A stretch of DNA of 42,461 nucleotides from Acidovorax_G sp046289925 (GCA_046289925.1 JBKBUN010000004.1:1-42461), one strand, 5' to 3'; shown: positions 31,651 to 41,667, numbered from the stretch's first letter. Notes: a model not told the origin generated them from the sequence alone. Numbers and translations: made by a program.

Positions 31651-33951
31651 TCACTTGAAGTCCAAACGGGTGATGCCGTTCCAATCAACGTCCAACACCT
31701 GATCGCGCAGCGCTTGGATGCGTTGCGCATACAACTCCAGCAGCCCGCCAAAGGCTGGCGAAGACCGCAGCCTGGCCAGCAATACATCGCATTGCGGCCA
31801 ATCCTGGCGCCGGTAGGCGTTGAGCAGCTCATGCCACACCGCTGGCGCATCTGCATTCTGGACCATGAACGGGCGTGCAGGCGTGAAAATCTGCACGGGC
31901 TCTTGCTTGCCCTTGACCTGCACTCGGTCCAGTTCCATCCAGCGCTCGGTTTGACAGAGATTGCGCGTCGCTTGGCTCGCGACGATAGACACGCCATACA
32001 ACTTGCACAGTCCTTCCAGGCGCGATCCAAGATTCACCGCATCTCCGATGACGGTGTAGCTGAGTCGGACATCCGAACCCATGTCGCCCACGCACATCGG
32101 CCCCGTGTGCAGCCCAATCCCCACACCAATGGCCGGCAATCCCTGTGATTGATGCTCTCGGTTGATGTCCTCCACTGCGGCCACCATGTCCAATGCCGCA
32201 GCAAGGGCGCGCTCCGCGTGATCGGACATGCTCACCGGTGCGCCCCAGAAGGCCATCACACAATCGCCCATGTACTTGTCTATCGTGCCTCGTTGTCGGC
32301 TGATCGCATGGCTCAGACGCGTGAACACCCGATTCAACAGTTGCTGCAAGGCCAAGGGCTCCATGCGCTCGGAGAGTGCTGTGAAGCCTCTCATGTCGCA
32401 GAACATCACCGTCAACTCGGCTTGCCGCGCTTGCATGGAGTAGCGCTCAGGCTCGCGCATCATCTCATCCACCAGTTCCGGTGGCACATAGGTGCGGAAT
32501 CGTTCGGCCAGACCCCGCTTGGCGCGACGCTCCACCCAGTATCCCCAGGCGCTGTTCAGCAGGAAGAGCACCAGGCACATGGCGATGCAGGAGGCCACAG
32601 GCAGGGCAAGCCCATGGCGTACGAACAAAAGATAGTTCGCCACGGCAAGACCCGTGACTACACACACTGTGGCCAGGCCGGCTGCCACAGGCGCCATCCA
32701 GGGCAAGGCGATGGCCAACCCACCAGCCAGCAGAAGCTGCTGCAACAGATCAACTCCCTGGGCATAGTCGGGCTGTACGATGGTGACGCCATCCAACCAA
32801 CCCGACAGCAGGTTCGCGTGAACCTCCACCCCCGGATACACCCTGCCCGCTGGAGTCACGCGCAGATCCTGCAGGCCTGGCGCAGTGGAGCCCACCAGCA
32901 CTACCGTACCCGCCAAACTCCCTGGCGGCAGGCTGCCGTCCAAGATGCTGGCAGCGGGGATGTATCGGAATGAACCTCCCTGTGGCCCACCAGATCCCCG
33001 AAACGGAATCTGCACCGCCAGCCTCGTATCGACCGGGATCTCGAAACGCCGCTCGCCACTGATCAGCGCCACGGCCCTCAGCACGTCGAAGGACTCCGAG
33101 GGACGGGGCTGCGCGTAAACGGGTTGAACCGCCGGGCGCTCCAACAACTGGCGGAGCATGGCCAAGGAGAGGGACTCGTAGTAGTTGCCACCAAATTCTG
33201 CAAGCACAGGTGCGGAGCGGACAACGCCATCTCGGTCGCTGATCGCATTGAAGAATCCGGAGTGGCCCGCAGCCGCCGCGAGCTCGGGCAGATTGGCACC
33301 AAAGCCGTTCCAGTGCGTACTGGCCAACGGCGGCCCGCGCAAGGCACGGGGGGTCAGAGCCGGAGCGGGCAAAGCCCCTCGGGTGTGCCCGTCACGGTCA
33401 CTGGTGAAGTAGTACCCCAGCACCACCGGCCGCGACGCGATCGCGCGTGCAAACCGCGCATCGAAATCCAGCGTCGGGGCCAAAGTGCGCCATTGGGCCC
33501 AAAAAGCTGTGCTGTCCCGCAGCGGTCCGGCTGCAAGCTTTTCCAAGTGGCGCAGACCCGAGCTGCCATCTGGCTCCGCAAACAGCACATCGAAGCCCAC
33601 CAGGGCTACACCCTGGCGGTCGACCAACTCCTCCAGCATGGCAGCCAGCCTGTCTCGCCCCCAGGGCCATTGTCCCACCTGGTTCAGGCTGGCCTCATCG
33701 ATATCGACGACGACGATCCGCGGATCGAGACTCTTGGGCGCCTGCAAGGACCAGCGCACGTCGTACCACCAAAGGTCCAACTGCTCCAACGCAGGCTGCG
33801 GCAAAACGCCCAGCGTGTTCAACACGCCAAGGGCCACAAACGCAAGGCCCACGCACATCCGGGTCATGCGCAGGCGCAGCACCGGCCACACCTTCATGCC
33901 GCCCATGCGCAGCAAGCCCCAACCGACCCGGAAGACATCCGGGCGTTTCAT
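31651..33951 (-). CDS. CHASE2-domain class III adenylate cyclase
   Basis: A 766-residue receptor cyclase. TM1 at about 31-50; periplasmic CHASE2 domain at about 55-385 (WWYDVRWSL, VVVDIDEASL, QWPWGR, GFDVLFAEPD); three more membrane helices at 400-470; catalytic domain from about 511. Catalytic residues are complete: metal Asp519 (FCDMRGFT) and Asp563 (KYMGD), transition-state Asn640 and Arg644 (VNLGSR). Lys559 and Thr633 at the base-recognition sites indicate ATP and the class IIIb (Thr) subtype, so cAMP is the likely product. The gene lies 7 bases after the FHA gene and 9 before the phosphodiesterase. Confidence 0.93.
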   Translation of the reverse strand: MKRPDVFRVGWGLLRMGGMKVWPVLRLRMTRMCVGLAFVALGVLNTLGVLPQPALEQLDLWWYDVRWSLQAPKSLDPRIVVVDIDEASLNQVGQWPWGRDRLAAMLEELVDRQGVALVGFDVLFAEPDGSSGLRHLEKLAAGPLRDSTAFWAQWRTLAPTLDFDARFARAIASRPVVLGYYFTSDRDGHTRGALPAPALTPRALRGPPLASTHWNGFGANLPELAAAAGHSGFFNAISDRDGVVRSAPVLAEFGGNYYESLSLAMLRQLLERPAVQPVYAQPRPSESFDVLRAVALISGERRFEIPVDTRLAVQIPFRGSGGPQGGSFRYIPAASILDGSLPPGSLAGTVVLVGSTAPGLQDLRVTPAGRVYPGVEVHANLLSGWLDGVTIVQPDYAQGVDLLQQLLLAGGLAIALPWMAPVAAGLATVCVVTGLAVANYLLFVRHGLALPVASCIAMCLVLFLLNSAWGYWVERRAKRGLAERFRTYVPPELVDEMMREPERYSMQARQAELTVMFCDMRGFTALSERMEPLALQQLLNRVFTRLSHAISRQRGTIDKYMGDCVMAFWGAPVSMSDHAERALAAALDMVAAVEDINREHQSQGLPAIGVGIGLHTGPMCVGDMGSDVRLSYTVIGDAVNLGSRLEGLCKLYGVSIVASQATRNLCQTERWMELDRVQVKGKQEPVQIFTPARPFMVQNADAPAVWHELLNAYRRQDWPQCDVLLARLRSSPAFGGLLELYAQRIQALRDQVLDVDWNGITRLDFK

Positions 33952-33958
33952 GCTCGCC

Positions 33959-34615
33959 TCAGAGCTGTTCGAACTGCATGGCCGTGCCCGCGAGTTCCAG
34001 ACGGTCGCCGGTCTTCAGGGGTACGGGAGACGCTCCAATGGGCGTGCCGTTGAGCGAAGGCATCTCAGGCCCCTCCACATGCGCCAGCACAAAACCCTGG
34101 TGCCGGCGCGTGATGGACGCCACTGCGACGCCGGGCTTGCCGATGGTGGTGACCACCTTCTGGAGAGACACCTCTCGCCCGGCCGCCGCCCCAGACAGCA
34201 CGCGAATGACCGCCTGAACCGGAGCAGCACCCAAGGGGGCAGGACGGGAATTGCTGACCCCAGCAGCCAAGGGGGGCGGCACCATGCCTGGCTTGAAGAC
34301 CATGGTCTTCTCGAAGTTCTCCGCATCCTGGTCCTGCAGAAAACGGATCTTGTACTTGCCCACTTCGATCATGTCGCCGTTGCGCAAGCCCTGTCGCTTG
34401 ATGGAGCGGCCGTTCACATACGTCCCGTTGGTGCTTCCCAGGTCTTCGATCTCCACCGCATCGCCCTGCATGTGCACCACCGCATGCTCGCCACTCACGG
34501 CCAAGTTGTCGATCACCACGTCGTTATAAGGGCGGCGACCCAGGGTCGTACGCTCCTTCGTCAGCGCCACTTCCTTGATGACGACGCCGTCGATGGAAAC
34601 GATCATTTTCGGCAT
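33959..34615 (-). CDS. Tandem FHA-domain phosphopeptide-binding protein
   Basis: A 218-residue soluble protein. FHA domain 1 (about 5-95) keeps the phosphothreonine-binding set: Gly26-Arg27, Ser41 and His44 (VSGEHAVV) and LGSTNGTYVNG. After a Pro/Ala linker, a second FHA-like domain (about 135-218) has TIGKPGVAVASITRRHQG and LNGTPIG; the Arg after Gly is replaced by Lys, so binding may be altered. As reader of Ser/Thr phosphorylation, encoded between the phosphatase and the cyclase, it could connect kinase signals with the cyclase. Confidence 0.9.
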   Translation of the reverse strand: MPKMIVSIDGVVIKEVALTKERTTLGRRPYNDVVIDNLAVSGEHAVVHMQGDAVEIEDLGSTNGTYVNGRSIKRQGLRNGDMIEVGKYKIRFLQDQDAENFEKTMVFKPGMVPPPLAAGVSNSRPAPLGAAPVQAVIRVLSGAAAGREVSLQKVVTTIGKPGVAVASITRRHQGFVLAHVEGPEMPSLNGTPIGASPVPLKTGDRLELAGTAMQFEQL

Positions 34616-34659
34616 GGTCTACTCCTGCATTGGTATCTTGTGGGATGTTTCGGAAGGCC

Positions 34660-35472
34660 TCAGGCATGGCCCAGCAGGCGTGACATCAATCCGCGCCGCT
34701 TGCCGGGCGCGCTGCTGGCCTGTACCAGCAGCACGCTGATGTTGTCACGGCCGCCATATGCGTTGGCAGCGTCTATCAAATGCGCTGCCGTTTCCTCGAG
34801 AGGTACCGCTCTGCGCACCATGTCGGCAATGTCCTCGTCGCCCACCATATCGGTCAAGCCGTCGGAACACATCAGAAAGAGGTCCTGGGGCAAAACCTCG
34901 AACTCGTTGACTTCGAGTTGCACCTGAGGTTCGACACCGAGCGCGCGCGTCACCAGATTGCGGTTCGATGACACGGCGGCTTGCTCGGGCGTCAACAGCC
35001 CCGCGTCGATCTGCTCCTGCAGCCAGGAGTGGTCGCGCGTGATTTGCTGCAGCACCCCTTCGCGCAGACGGTAGCAGCGCGAGTCGCCAATGTGCCCCAA
35101 TATCAGCCGCGACCCGAGAAACGCCCCCACGACCAGGGTGGTGCCCATGCCCGAATACTGCGGATTGGACAATGCCGCCCCCAGGATCGCATGGTTGGCG
35201 TTGTCCACGCAGTTCACAAGGGCCTGCCGCAGCGCTACCGGCGTCGGCTCTGCCCTGGACTCGCTGAACCAACGCACCATCTCCGCACGTATGAATGTCG
35301 TCGCCATGCCACTGGCCACCTCGCCAGCGTTGTAGCCGCCCATGCCATCGGCCAATATGGCCAGTTGCACATCCTGGTCTACGACCACCGCATCTTCGTT
35401 GTTGCTGCGCACGCGGCCGCGATCGGTTTGGGCGAAGAACTCGTACGTCATGGATGCTGCGGCTTGCGTCAT
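34660..35472 (-). CDS. PP2C-family Ser/Thr protein phosphatase (Stp1-like)
   Basis: A 270-residue soluble metal-dependent phosphatase. Motifs in order are RSNNEDAVVV (Glu26, Asp27), LADGMGGYNAGEVAS (Asp42), GDSRCYRLR, CSDGLTDMV and GGRDNISVLLV, which supply the metal-binding aspartates. The start ATG overlaps the kinase stop (ATGA), so kinase and phosphatase are translationally coupled and form a writer-eraser pair. An internal Met8 start is possible. C-terminal residues after 250 are basic and variable. Confidence 0.94.
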   Translation of the reverse strand: MTQAAASMTYEFFAQTDRGRVRSNNEDAVVVDQDVQLAILADGMGGYNAGEVASGMATTFIRAEMVRWFSESRAEPTPVALRQALVNCVDNANHAILGAALSNPQYSGMGTTLVVGAFLGSRLILGHIGDSRCYRLREGVLQQITRDHSWLQEQIDAGLLTPEQAAVSSNRNLVTRALGVEPQVQLEVNEFEVLPQDLFLMCSDGLTDMVGDEDIADMVRRAVPLEETAAHLIDAANAYGGRDNISVLLVQASSAPGKRRGLMSRLLGHA

Positions 35473-38069
35473 GGGGCGCCGGTCAAGGAAGTATGGTGAG
35501 TGCCGCGGTCTGCGTAGCGCGACTCCATCACGGTTTCCTGGAAATCGGCGGAGCCATCGCAGCCGGTCGCACCGTGCTGATCATAGTCGACCGTAGCGCT
35601 GTCAGCGTCTCCGGATATCGGCTGAACAGAGCCGATCACTGCCTTCAATGCCTCAGCCATCGCCCGGCCCGTCTGAAACCGAGCCTCGGGTGATTTGGCG
35701 AGCGCCTGGCTCAGCACCCGAGCCAGAGGCTCTGGCAGTTCGGGGCGTAGTTCTCGCACATCTGGTGCAGGTTGACTCACAATGGCTTGCAGCAGTTGCG
35801 GCAAGCTGTCGCCCCGTAGCGGTAAACGCCCTGTGAGCAACTGAAAGAGGGTAACGCCCAAAGCGTAAAGGTCGGACCGGCCATCGACGCGCGCGCCCTG
35901 CACCTGTTCAGGCGACATGAAGCTCGGTGTTCCCAGGACCAGCCCCGTACGGGTTCGCAGCGCATCGGTCAGCCGCGCCACGCCGAAGTCCACGATCTTG
36001 ACCTGCCCGGTATCAGGGTTCCAGCGCAGATTAGCCGGTTTGATGTCCCGGTGAACCACTTGGTGCTCATGTGCGTAGTCAAGGGCCAGCGCCACCTCCA
36101 CCCCTAGGGCAATCACCTGATCGGTGGGCAGCAGGTGCCCTGGTACCGCGCGCGCAGCAAGATCGCTCCCCGGCAGATATTCCATCGCGATGTAGGCGAG
36201 CCCTTGCTCTTCGCCTGCACCGAACACTGTCACGATGCCTGGATGGAGCAATCGCCCCGCCGCCTTGGCCTCGCGGAAGAAACGCGCCCGGGCTTCCTCC
36301 AGCGAAACACCTTCGAACTCACGGGCAAGTGCCAAAGTCTTGAGCGCAATGGGACGACCGATCTGCGCGTCGTGGGCCCGGTACACCGCCCCCATCGCGC
36401 CCTGGCCGAGCAGAGCATCCACGCGATAAGGACCTATCTGGGTCGGAAGGGGGGCTGCGGCGGGTACGGCTTCGCCGGACGTACCAGGCACGCGCCCAGC
36501 CTCCTCCTTCAAGCGCGCACGCAGCGCCTGGTACCGCTTGCGCCCCTCACGGTGATGCCGGTCGCGCCGTAGAAGAAACTCATAGACCTGTTTGGCCTGA
36601 GGCCACCGCTGCTGCCGCTCCAGGTCCAGGGCCAGTTGCAGCAGGTTGTCGAGCAATGCAGGCGTGACAGGTGCGCGCTGGTAGTGCTGAAGGGCCCCTC
36701 GCCAGTCCCCCTGGCCTTGCCGTACCAAACCCAGCATGCGTTCACCATCGTCTGGCTGGCGAGCGCCCGAGCGACGGTCGCGAAAGTCGTACGCGCCCTT
36801 GAGCAACCCATCCAGGGCACCCCATACGAGAGCACCTGATGCGCCTCCGAGCAGCATCAGCGGCATCGCCAGGGCTGCCGGAAACGACCAAGCTGCCTGC
36901 TGGAAGGCCAGCCATGGTGCTCCCACACCCAACACGGTCAACAGGCCCAGGCATGCCCAGGCTGCGCTGGCGGATCGCGCCAACAGCCGCGGCCAGCACA
37001 GCAACACCACCGCGGCGACCATGACTGCAAGACCGGACACCCCACGCGCCCAGGAGGGAATGCTCACCACCGCTGCATGCCGCATTGCCGATACCACTTG
37101 GGCCAGCGCCTCGGCCTCCGAGACCGGACGCCCATCGGCCAAGATGATCGGTGCAGAGGCTGCGCCGAAGCGAGTGGCCGTCACGATGATGGTGCGATCC
37201 TCCAGCAAACGCCGGTCAACAGCGCCGTCCATCACCGCTCGCGCGCTCACGGCCTGCGAGGGCTCTGCCCACACCGGGCGCAACTGGCCCTGGGCATCCA
37301 CCGGGAGCTTGACGCCCCCCAGGTGCAGCTCTGCGGGCGTTTCAACGCGCCGCACATCGCGCAGGCCCAGGTGCCAGTGCCCCAGCGCCGCCACAAGCGC
37401 AAGACTCGGGATACCGGTCGAATCGTGGCGAAACAGCAGCGGCACACTGCGCACCCGGCCATCGCCATCTGCAGGCACCACCCAGGGGGCTGCGCCAGCA
37501 GACGCCGCTAGCCAGGCATCGTCTGGATACTTCAGGGCAGGCGCATGGGGTGCCAGAGCCCCCGGATCCGGCAGCACCGATCGCCTTTGCAGCGCCGACA
37601 GCGGCTGCGCGCCAGACGACGATGCTCCGGCGCTCGATGTTTCAATGCGAAGCCATGTCACGCCGGAGCGCTGCAGCGCCTGCTCCAGCGTCAGCGCACT
37701 GCCAGGGGATCCACCCGCAACATCGGTCGCCAGCCCATTGGCGGGGGGCGGTGGATTCTGGGCCGCGGGCAAGGCGGCGAGATACAGCACCTGGCGCGCA
37801 CCGGCCTCCGTCAAGCGCTGGAGCAACCGGGCATGCGCCTCCGGCAAGACGGGGGCAGGCCCCCAATCGACCACTGTGGCCACAGACGGGACAGCCACGG
37901 CCGTGTGCGCCATGGCATGGTCCTCCAGCGCCAGGGTGGCCCACCCCAGCAGACCAGACGCAAAGGCTGCCGCAGCCAGCAGCGCGCCAGACGCCAGCGC
38001 CCACAGCCCTTGCCGCCCCTCCCTCCGCTCTGCTGAAGGACCTTGCATTGCCACTCGTGTCCCACCCAC
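35469..38069 (-). CDS. CHASE2-like sensor Ser/Thr protein kinase
   Basis: An 866-residue transmembrane kinase. TM1 at about 25-48; periplasmic region 60-335 with a diverged CHASE2 pattern (PEAHARLLQRLTEAGARQVLYL, then VKLPVDAQGQLRPVWAEP); three helices at 343-420; cytoplasmic helical linker 440-520 resembling TPR helices; Hanks-type kinase at 546-805. The kinase is intact: GQGAMGAVY, Lys577 in IALK, HRDIKPAN (Asp675), DFG (Asp694), GTPSFMSPEQ. The tail after 810 is acidic and Ser/Thr-rich, a possible autophosphorylation segment. It opens the signalling operon; Met8 is an alternative start. Confidence 0.92.
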   Translation of the reverse strand: MGGTRVAMQGPSAERREGRQGLWALASGALLAAAAFASGLLGWATLALEDHAMAHTAVAVPSVATVVDWGPAPVLPEAHARLLQRLTEAGARQVLYLAALPAAQNPPPPANGLATDVAGGSPGSALTLEQALQRSGVTWLRIETSSAGASSSGAQPLSALQRRSVLPDPGALAPHAPALKYPDDAWLAASAGAAPWVVPADGDGRVRSVPLLFRHDSTGIPSLALVAALGHWHLGLRDVRRVETPAELHLGGVKLPVDAQGQLRPVWAEPSQAVSARAVMDGAVDRRLLEDRTIIVTATRFGAASAPIILADGRPVSEAEALAQVVSAMRHAAVVSIPSWARGVSGLAVMVAAVVLLCWPRLLARSASAAWACLGLLTVLGVGAPWLAFQQAAWSFPAALAMPLMLLGGASGALVWGALDGLLKGAYDFRDRRSGARQPDDGERMLGLVRQGQGDWRGALQHYQRAPVTPALLDNLLQLALDLERQQRWPQAKQVYEFLLRRDRHHREGRKRYQALRARLKEEAGRVPGTSGEAVPAAAPLPTQIGPYRVDALLGQGAMGAVYRAHDAQIGRPIALKTLALAREFEGVSLEEARARFFREAKAAGRLLHPGIVTVFGAGEEQGLAYIAMEYLPGSDLAARAVPGHLLPTDQVIALGVEVALALDYAHEHQVVHRDIKPANLRWNPDTGQVKIVDFGVARLTDALRTRTGLVLGTPSFMSPEQVQGARVDGRSDLYALGVTLFQLLTGRLPLRGDSLPQLLQAIVSQPAPDVRELRPELPEPLARVLSQALAKSPEARFQTGRAMAEALKAVIGSVQPISGDADSATVDYDQHGATGCDGSADFQETVMESRYADRGTHHTSLTGAP

Positions 38070-38154
38070 TGCGTGTTTGTGTACTCAGATGTTACAGATG
38101 GTGTCTAGCAATATTCGAGCCCGACCGTCTGGCCTGCTCGCAACTGTGCGCAAA

Positions 38155-38181
38155 GGTGACAGGCTGCCGCTGCCTGTCACC
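38155..38181. promoter_or_regulatory. Large dyad upstream of the signalling operon
   Basis: GGTGACAGGC and GCCTGTCACC form a perfect 10-bp inverted repeat with a 7-base loop (TGCCGCT), about 85 bases upstream of the kinase start. It could be an operator or an RNA hairpin in the leader; no matching regulator is in the window. Confidence 0.45.
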
Positions 38182-38221
38182 GACGCACCCACCGAAGCTC
38201 TTGCAGGCAAAACGGAGTGAC

Positions 38222-38268
38222 TTTTTTGTCACAAAAAACAAAGGCGCTCCGGCCGAAGCCGGAGCGCC
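38222..38268 (-). terminator. Rho-independent terminator of sucCD
   Basis: GGCGCTCCGGC-CGAA-GCCGGAGCGCC (38243-38268) is a perfect 11-bp stem. On the minus strand it is followed by TTTGTTTTTTG, a clear T-tract, 26 bases after the sucD stop. Confidence 0.93.
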
Positions 38269-38294
38269 GTGTAGGTTCATTGCCGCAGGCGGGA

Positions 38295-39191
38295 TCAGCG
38301 CAGCTGCGCCTTGAGCAGTTTGCCCAGTTCCGAGGGGTTGCGCGTGACCACGAAGCCGCACTCTTCCATGATGGCCAGCTTGGCGTCGGCCGTGTCGGCG
38401 CCACCCGAAATCAGCGCGCCGGCATGGCCCATGCGCTTGCCCGGAGGGGCGGTCACGCCCGCGATGAAGCCCACAACGGGCTTCTTCATGTTGGCCTTGC
38501 ACCATTGCGCGGCTTCGGCTTCATCGGGACCGCCGATTTCGCCGATCATGATCACGGCATCGGTGTCGGGGTCATCGTTGAACGCCTTCATCACGTCGAT
38601 GTGCTTGAGGCCGTTGATGGGGTCGCCGCCAATGCCCACGGCGGTGGACTGGCCCAGGCCCACTTCGGTCAGCATGGCCACGGCTTCGTACGTCAGCGTG
38701 CCCGAACGGCTCACCACACCAATGCGGCCCTTGCGGTGGATGTGGCCCGGCATGATGCCGATCTTGATTTCGTCGGGCGTGATGATGCCGGGGCAGTTGG
38801 GGCCCAGCAGCAGTGTCTTCTTGCCACCGGCGGCTTCCTTGGCCTTCATCTTGTTGCGCACCATCAGCATGTCCTTGACCGGGATGCCTTCGGTGATGCA
38901 GATGACCATGTCCAAGTCGGCTTCAACGGCTTCCCAGATGGCAGCCGCAGCGCCTGCGGGCGGTACGTAGATCACGGACACGGTGGCACCGGTCTGCTGC
39001 GCGGCTTCCTTGACCGTGGAGTAGATCGGAATGTTGAAGATCGACTCGCCCGCCTTCTTGGGGTTGACGCCGGCCACAAAGCAGTTCTTGCCGTTCGCAT
39101 ACTCCTGGCACTTTTCCGTGTGGAACTGGCCGGTCTTGCCCGTGATGCCCTGGGTGATGACCTTGGTGTCTTTGTTGATGTAGATCGACAT
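38295..39191 (-). CDS. sucD: Succinyl-CoA synthetase alpha subunit
   Basis: Alpha subunit of the TCA-cycle ligase that makes ATP or GTP from succinyl-CoA. The 298 residues match the family. The CoA-binding Rossmann part is ITGKTGQFHTEKCQEYANG with the conserved VGGVNPKKAG-type stretch (here VAGVNPKKAG). The phosphorylated histidine is His256 in GKRMGHAGALI, and GPNCPGIITP and SRSGTLTYE are intact. Lies 18 bases after sucC in the same operon, ending at a strong terminator. Confidence 0.98.
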   Translation of the reverse strand: MSIYINKDTKVITQGITGKTGQFHTEKCQEYANGKNCFVAGVNPKKAGESIFNIPIYSTVKEAAQQTGATVSVIYVPPAGAAAAIWEAVEADLDMVICITEGIPVKDMLMVRNKMKAKEAAGGKKTLLLGPNCPGIITPDEIKIGIMPGHIHRKGRIGVVSRSGTLTYEAVAMLTEVGLGQSTAVGIGGDPINGLKHIDVMKAFNDDPDTDAVIMIGEIGGPDEAEAAQWCKANMKKPVVGFIAGVTAPPGKRMGHAGALISGGADTADAKLAIMEECGFVVTRNPSELGKLLKAQLR

Positions 39192-39209
39192 GCGTGTTCT
39201 CCGGGCTAC

Positions 39210-40370
<1,161 letters not shown>

Positions 40371-40429
40371 GAGGTCTCTCTCAGAAAGGGTGGTTGGGTC
40401 CCGTTTGCCATCAGTGTCTGGCCCCGGGC

Positions 40430-40459
40430 TTGGGACATGGCAACCCACGACTGTATCAT
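40430..40459 (+). promoter_or_regulatory. Candidate sigma-70 promoter of argC
   Basis: TTGGGA and TATCAT are separated by 18 bases in the divergent sucC-argC region; the predicted start leaves a leader of about 80 bases before the argC ATG. Confidence 0.4.
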
Positions 40460-40546
40460 GCTGCAACGCACCATCCCTTGTGCCAAACTTACAGGCGCAC
40501 AGCGGCCGCAGCACGCCTTTTTCCACCGGTTCTACAGGAGCACACC

Positions 40547-41485
40547 ATGTCCAAAGTCTTCATCGACGGCGAAGCCGGCACCACGGGTCTGCAGATCCGC
40601 GAACGCCTGGCCGGCATGGCGGGAGTGGAGCTGGTGAGCATTGCGCCGGAACGGCGCAAGGACCCGGCCGCCAAGCGCGCGCTGATGGCCGAGGTGGACC
40701 TGGTCGTGCTGTGCCTGCACGACGACGCGGCGCGCGAATCGGTGGCCATGGTCGACAGCATCGAGGCCGAAACCGGCCGGCGCATCAAGATCATCGACGC
40801 CAGCACGGCGCACCGCACGGTGGCCGGCTGGGTGTACGGCTTTCCCGAACTGTCGGCCGAACAATGTGCCGCCGTGGCCACTGCCCAGCGCGTAGCCAAC
40901 CCCGGCTGCTACGCCACCGGCGCCATTGCGCTGCTGCGCCCGTTGGTGGATGCCGGGCTGCTGCCTGCAGATTTCCCGGTGGTGCTGCCTTCGGTCAGCG
41001 GCTACTCGGGCGGCGGACGCACCATGATCGAGGCCTATGAGGCCGGCACCGCGCCGCTGTTCGAGGTGTATGCGCTCACGCTGCAGCACAAGCATTTGCC
41101 CGAGATCATGCAGTACACGGGCATGACGCGCCGCCCGATCTTCGTGCCCGCTGTGGGCAACTTCCGCCAGGGCATGCTGGTGCAACTGCCACTGCACCTG
41201 GACATGCTGCCCGGCGCGCCCAAGGCTGCTGACCTGCACGACGCGCTGGCCGCCCACTACGCGCGCAGCAACACCCCACAGCAATGGGTGCATGTGCTGC
41301 CGCCCACCGACGACGGCAAGCTCGACGCCACCGCACTCCATGACACCAACGGTCTGGAGCTGCGCGTGTTCGCCAACGAGACGCACCGCCACGCGGTGCT
41401 GATCGCGCGGCTGGACAACCTGGGCAAGGGCGCGAGCGGCGCGGCCGTGCAGAACCTGCAGCTCATGCTGGGCCTCAAGGGCTGA
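40547..41485 (+). CDS. argC: N-acetyl-gamma-glutamyl-phosphate reductase (type 2)
   Basis: NADPH-dependent third step of arginine synthesis. The 312 residues and the start MSKVFIDGEAGTTGLQIRERL are typical of the short ArgC class (about 310), distinct from the longer E. coli type. The active-site Cys121 lies in VANPGCYATGA, and IIDASTAHR and LPSVSGYSGGGR follow the pattern. CAGGAG seven bases before the ATG supports the start. It stands alone, divergent from sucC. A GCCGCC-GCTT-GGCGGC hairpin (41504-41519) follows its stop. Confidence 0.96.
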   Translation: MSKVFIDGEAGTTGLQIRERLAGMAGVELVSIAPERRKDPAAKRALMAEVDLVVLCLHDDAARESVAMVDSIEAETGRRIKIIDASTAHRTVAGWVYGFPELSAEQCAAVATAQRVANPGCYATGAIALLRPLVDAGLLPADFPVVLPSVSGYSGGGRTMIEAYEAGTAPLFEVYALTLQHKHLPEIMQYTGMTRRPIFVPAVGNFRQGMLVQLPLHLDMLPGAPKAADLHDALAAHYARSNTPQQWVHVLPPTDDGKLDATALHDTNGLELRVFANETHRHAVLIARLDNLGKGASGAAVQNLQLMLGLKG

Positions 41486-41503
41486 CAGCCGACGGGCTGC
41501 AGA

Positions 41504-41519
41504 GCCGCCGCTTGGCGGC
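41504..41519 (+). terminator. GC hairpin after argC
   Basis: GCCGCC-GCTT-GGCGGC, a perfect 6-bp stem, 18 bases after the stop; no T-tract. The other 150 bases up to recX hold nothing I can name. Confidence 0.3.
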
Positions 41520-41667
41520 ACAGCGCACCACCGGGCACTCGCCCGCGCAAGACGTCGGGCCAACACCGGTGCCTGCCGCCTTGCGCGACTGGCCCGCGGC
41601 GGCAGAACAGACGTTCGTGGGTTGGTCGCCCCCCGGGCACCGGCAAGCCCGAACCAGTCGGCCAGAC

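Noticed and set aside
33959..38069. Type VI secretion regulatory locus (PpkA-PppA-Fha)
   Set aside because: No Tss structural genes are present, and the operon contains a cyclase and phosphodiesterase instead.
38217..38232. CRP site (TGTGA-N6-TCACA) before the kinase gene
   Set aside because: GTGA and TCAC are 8 bases apart rather than 6, and one arm is part of the T-tract of the sucCD terminator.
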